From positions 1 to 7,225 of the forward strand of contig JAJXXG010000125.1 in NCBI GenBank assembly GCA_021781255.1: a stretch of DNA of 7,225 nt, in the 5' to 3' direction. This document shows positions 5,546 to 7,225 of the stretch, in pieces. This DNA is from Acidobacteriota bacterium (GTDB lineage: Bacteria; Acidobacteriota; Terriglobia; Terriglobales; Acidobacteriaceae). How positions within the stretch are numbered: the first letter of the stretch is position 1; each line of letters begins with the position of its first letter. Position numbers and translations under genes: made by a program. A model generated the notes under the pieces. The model saw only the letters and a list, made by a program, of their open reading frames with translations. It made no database searches and had not been told where the DNA came from.

Positions 5546-7144
5546 TTGACCACCGCAGACTGTCACTCCACGATCACGGTGCCGGGAACGAGCCGGCTGT
5601 TTGCTGATTTTTGCGCCGGCGCGGCTGAGGCGCGGCGCTTTTACCCGATGTCGGCGGAATGGATGCAGGCGTTGGCGCGGCCGGGCCATTTGCCGGAACT
5701 GGCGGAGTTGCTGGCCGGGCAGAATCCAGATGCGGCGAGAGCGGCGGCGATTGAGGCGCTGAAGGCTGGCGCAGGCGTGGTGGTGACCGGGCAGCAGGTG
5801 GGACTGTTTGGCGGTCCGCTTTACACGGCACTGAAGGCGGCAACGGCGATCGCGCGGGCGCGGCAGGCGACGAAAGCCGGCAAGCCGCATGTGGCGATTT
5901 TCTGGCTCGCAACGGAGGATCACGACTTTGCTGAAGTGGACCATGTGACTTTTCCGGCACGACGGGAAGTAAGGACGCTGAAGTATGGGCAGGTCCCTGA
6001 GGTGGCGCGGCCTGTGGGCGGCGTGGTGATGGATGAGACGCTCTCTCCGCTGCTGGAGCAGGCTTGGGAGCTGGTGGGCTACTCGGATGCAATGGAGGCG
6101 TTGGCAGCGGCCTACAAGCCGGGGCGGACGTTTGCGCAGGCCTTCGCAGAGTTCTACGGAAAAGTGTTTGCCGCGCAAGGGCTGCTGGTGCTGGATGCGG
6201 GCGGGCGCGCGGCGCACAGGATGGGCGCGCGTGTGTTGCGTACGGCGCTGGAGCGGGCCGATGAGCTGCATTCAGTGCTGGTGGAACGAAATGCGGCGCT
6301 GGTGGCGGCGGGCTATCACGCACAGGTGGCCGTGGGCGCCGATTCGAGCCTGCTGTTTCTGATGGACGAGAAGACAGGCGCGCGCGTGGCCCTGAAGCGG
6401 AAAGCCGCGACGGCGGCAGAACCTAAGGGCGCATGGCAGGCGGGGCGGACGAGCCATTCCACCGAAGAGTTGATTGGAATTCTGGAGGCGGAGCCGGAAC
6501 GGATTTCACCTTCGGCTCTGCTGCGGCCGGTGTTTCAGGATGAGCTGCTGGGGACATCGCTGACGATTGGGGGGCCGGCAGAGATTGCGTATTTTGCGCA
6601 GTCAGCAGTGCTGTTCGAGCGGATTCTGGGACGGATGACGCCGGCGGAGCCTAGATTTTCAGCGACGCTGGTGGAGCCGGCGGTGGCCGAGTTGTTGCGG
6701 CGGCATGAGCTGGAACCTGAGAGGCTTTTCGGCGAAACGGTGGACAGCCTGGCGCAGCGGCTGGGGGCGCGGGCCATGCCGGTGGAGGGCAAGCGGAAGC
6801 TGGCGGCAGCAGGGCAGGCGCTGGATGCGGAGCTTGAGCCGCTGCTCGCGTGGATGCAGGCGGTGGACGCGGGGCTGGGACGCAGCGGGGCCACGGCGGC
6901 GAGCAAGATGCGCTACCAGATGAACCGGCTGCGGCGGCTGGCGGCGAACTTCCAGTTGCAGAAGGAAGAGTCACTGAAGCGTCATGCGGAGGCTATTTGC
7001 ACGGCGATTGTGCCGGGTGGCGCGCTGCAGGAGCGGGTGCACGGTGCGGCCTACTATTTCGGCCGGTATGGGCTGGAACTGGCGGAGACACTGACGGAGC
7101 GCGCGGCGGAGCCGTGCGCGGGGCATCAGGTGCTTTGGATATAA
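5546..7144 (+). CDS. bshC: Putative cysteine ligase BshC of bacillithiol biosynthesis
   Basis: BshC performs the last step of bacillithiol synthesis, joining cysteine to glucosaminyl-malate to give the low-molecular-weight thiol used in place of glutathione. The 532-residue length is close to the 539 of the Bacillus subtilis enzyme. Matching landmarks in order are the Rossmann-type GQQVGLFGGPLYT (82-94), IFWLATEDHDFAEV (118-131), LLVLDAGG (213-220), the RPVFQDELLGTSLTIGGPAE segment (327-346), a helical coiled-coil region at about 415-480, and the C-terminal YFGRYG and HQVLWI, which mirror YLNRYG and HQVV in Bacillus. The start is TTG at 5546-5548. No ATG or GTG exists upstream before an in-frame stop at 5474, and later candidates would cut into the conserved N-terminus or lack a binding site. 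The Shine-Dalgarno is weak (GAGAG, 5537-5541). bshA and bshB are not in the window. It is followed closely by another gene on the same strand. Confidence 0.93.
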   Translation: MTTADCHSTITVPGTSRLFADFCAGAAEARRFYPMSAEWMQALARPGHLPELAELLAGQNPDAARAAAIEALKAGAGVVVTGQQVGLFGGPLYTALKAATAIARARQATKAGKPHVAIFWLATEDHDFAEVDHVTFPARREVRTLKYGQVPEVARPVGGVVMDETLSPLLEQAWELVGYSDAMEALAAAYKPGRTFAQAFAEFYGKVFAAQGLLVLDAGGRAAHRMGARVLRTALERADELHSVLVERNAALVAAGYHAQVAVGADSSLLFLMDEKTGARVALKRKAATAAEPKGAWQAGRTSHSTEELIGILEAEPERISPSALLRPVFQDELLGTSLTIGGPAEIAYFAQSAVLFERILGRMTPAEPRFSATLVEPAVAELLRRHELEPERLFGETVDSLAQRLGARAMPVEGKRKLAAAGQALDAELEPLLAWMQAVDAGLGRSGATAASKMRYQMNRLRRLAANFQLQKEESLKRHAEAICTAIVPGGALQERVHGAAYYFGRYGLELAETLTERAAEPCAGHQVLWI

Positions 7145-7163
7145 TCCCTGCGAAATGCAGGGA
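7145..7163 (+). promoter_or_regulatory. Hairpin covering the ribosome binding site of the gene after bshC
   Basis: TCCCTGC (7145-7151) and GCAGGGA (7157-7163) form a perfect seven-base stem with a five-base loop, beginning one base after the bshC stop codon. No T-run follows, so it is not a typical terminator. The 3' arm overlaps the AGGGAGAG sequence (7159-7166) that serves as the Shine-Dalgarno of the TTG start at 7172. A ribosome finishing bshC would cover the 5' arm and free the site, which would couple translation of the two genes. Confidence 0.5.
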
Positions 7164-7171
7164 GAGCTCAA

Positions 7172-7225
7172 TTGAAAAAGTTATGGGTGATGGTGGCGCT
7201 GGGAGCGGCGCTGGGCACGGTTGTG
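7172..7225 (+). CDS. Start of a probably exported protein, cut off by the window edge
   Basis: Only 18 codons are visible: MKKLWVMVALGAALGTVV, with two lysines followed by an unbroken hydrophobic run. This is the form of a signal peptide n- and h-region, or of an N-terminal membrane anchor. The start is TTG, preceded six bases upstream by GGGAGA. An ATG at 7190 in the same frame would remove the basic residues and has no binding site of its own. The 27-base gap after the bshC stop suggests one operon. The function cannot be judged from this fragment. Confidence 0.65.
   Translation, partial: MKKLWVMVALGAALGTVV

Noticed and set aside
5393..6271. A 292-residue minus-strand open frame antisense to bshC
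   Set aside because: It is Arg/His/Pro-rich with no recognisable domain and lies wholly opposite the conserved N-terminal half of bshC, as expected of a shadow frame.
1..7225. A defence, toxin-antitoxin, secondary-metabolite or mobile system
   Set aside because: All major open frames are accounted for by housekeeping families or by two single membrane-anchored proteins. No nuclease, transposase, integrase, repeat array or toxin-like small gene pair was seen.

Overview
The window looks like ordinary chromosomal DNA from a GC-rich bacterium, most probably an acidobacterium of the Terriglobia type. This is an inference. It rests on the high GC content, a bacillithiol-synthesis gene (bshC) in a non-Firmicute codon-usage background, and two membrane-anchored proteins of unfamiliar type beside a small citrate synthase. 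No rRNA, tRNA, mobile element, phage gene, CRISPR array or long repeat was seen.

Layout, left to right. A citrate synthase gene on the minus strand (start at 856) runs off the left edge. Its promoter lies in a divergent intergenic region shared with a plus-strand gene for a membrane-anchored coiled-coil protein (1138-1965). That gene converges, with a 15-base gap, on a minus-strand gene for a second membrane-anchored protein of unknown function (1981-2601). Upstream of that one on the same strand is a 12-helix MFS transporter of the AmpG/PAT type (2728-3975), which may be translated from a leaderless mRNA. Next come a minus-strand cold-shock protein with a GTG start (4227-4457) and a Nudix hydrolase of the ADP-ribose pyrophosphatase type with a histone H1-like lysine-rich N-terminal tail (4669-5340). 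A convincing intrinsic terminator separates these last two. Divergent from the Nudix gene is bshC (TTG start, 5546-7144). After it, 27 bases downstream, is the start of a gene for a probably exported protein (7172 onwards), cut by the right edge. Its Shine-Dalgarno sequence lies in the arm of a small hairpin just after the bshC stop codon.

The genes do not form one pathway. They cover central metabolism (citrate synthase), thiol redox chemistry (BshC), nucleotide clean-up (Nudix), RNA chaperoning (cold shock) and transport. I see no convincing new multi-gene system. The points worth a second look are small ones: the leaderless transporter, the hairpin-masked start after bshC, the H1-like tail on the Nudix enzyme, and the two uncharacterised membrane-anchored proteins.
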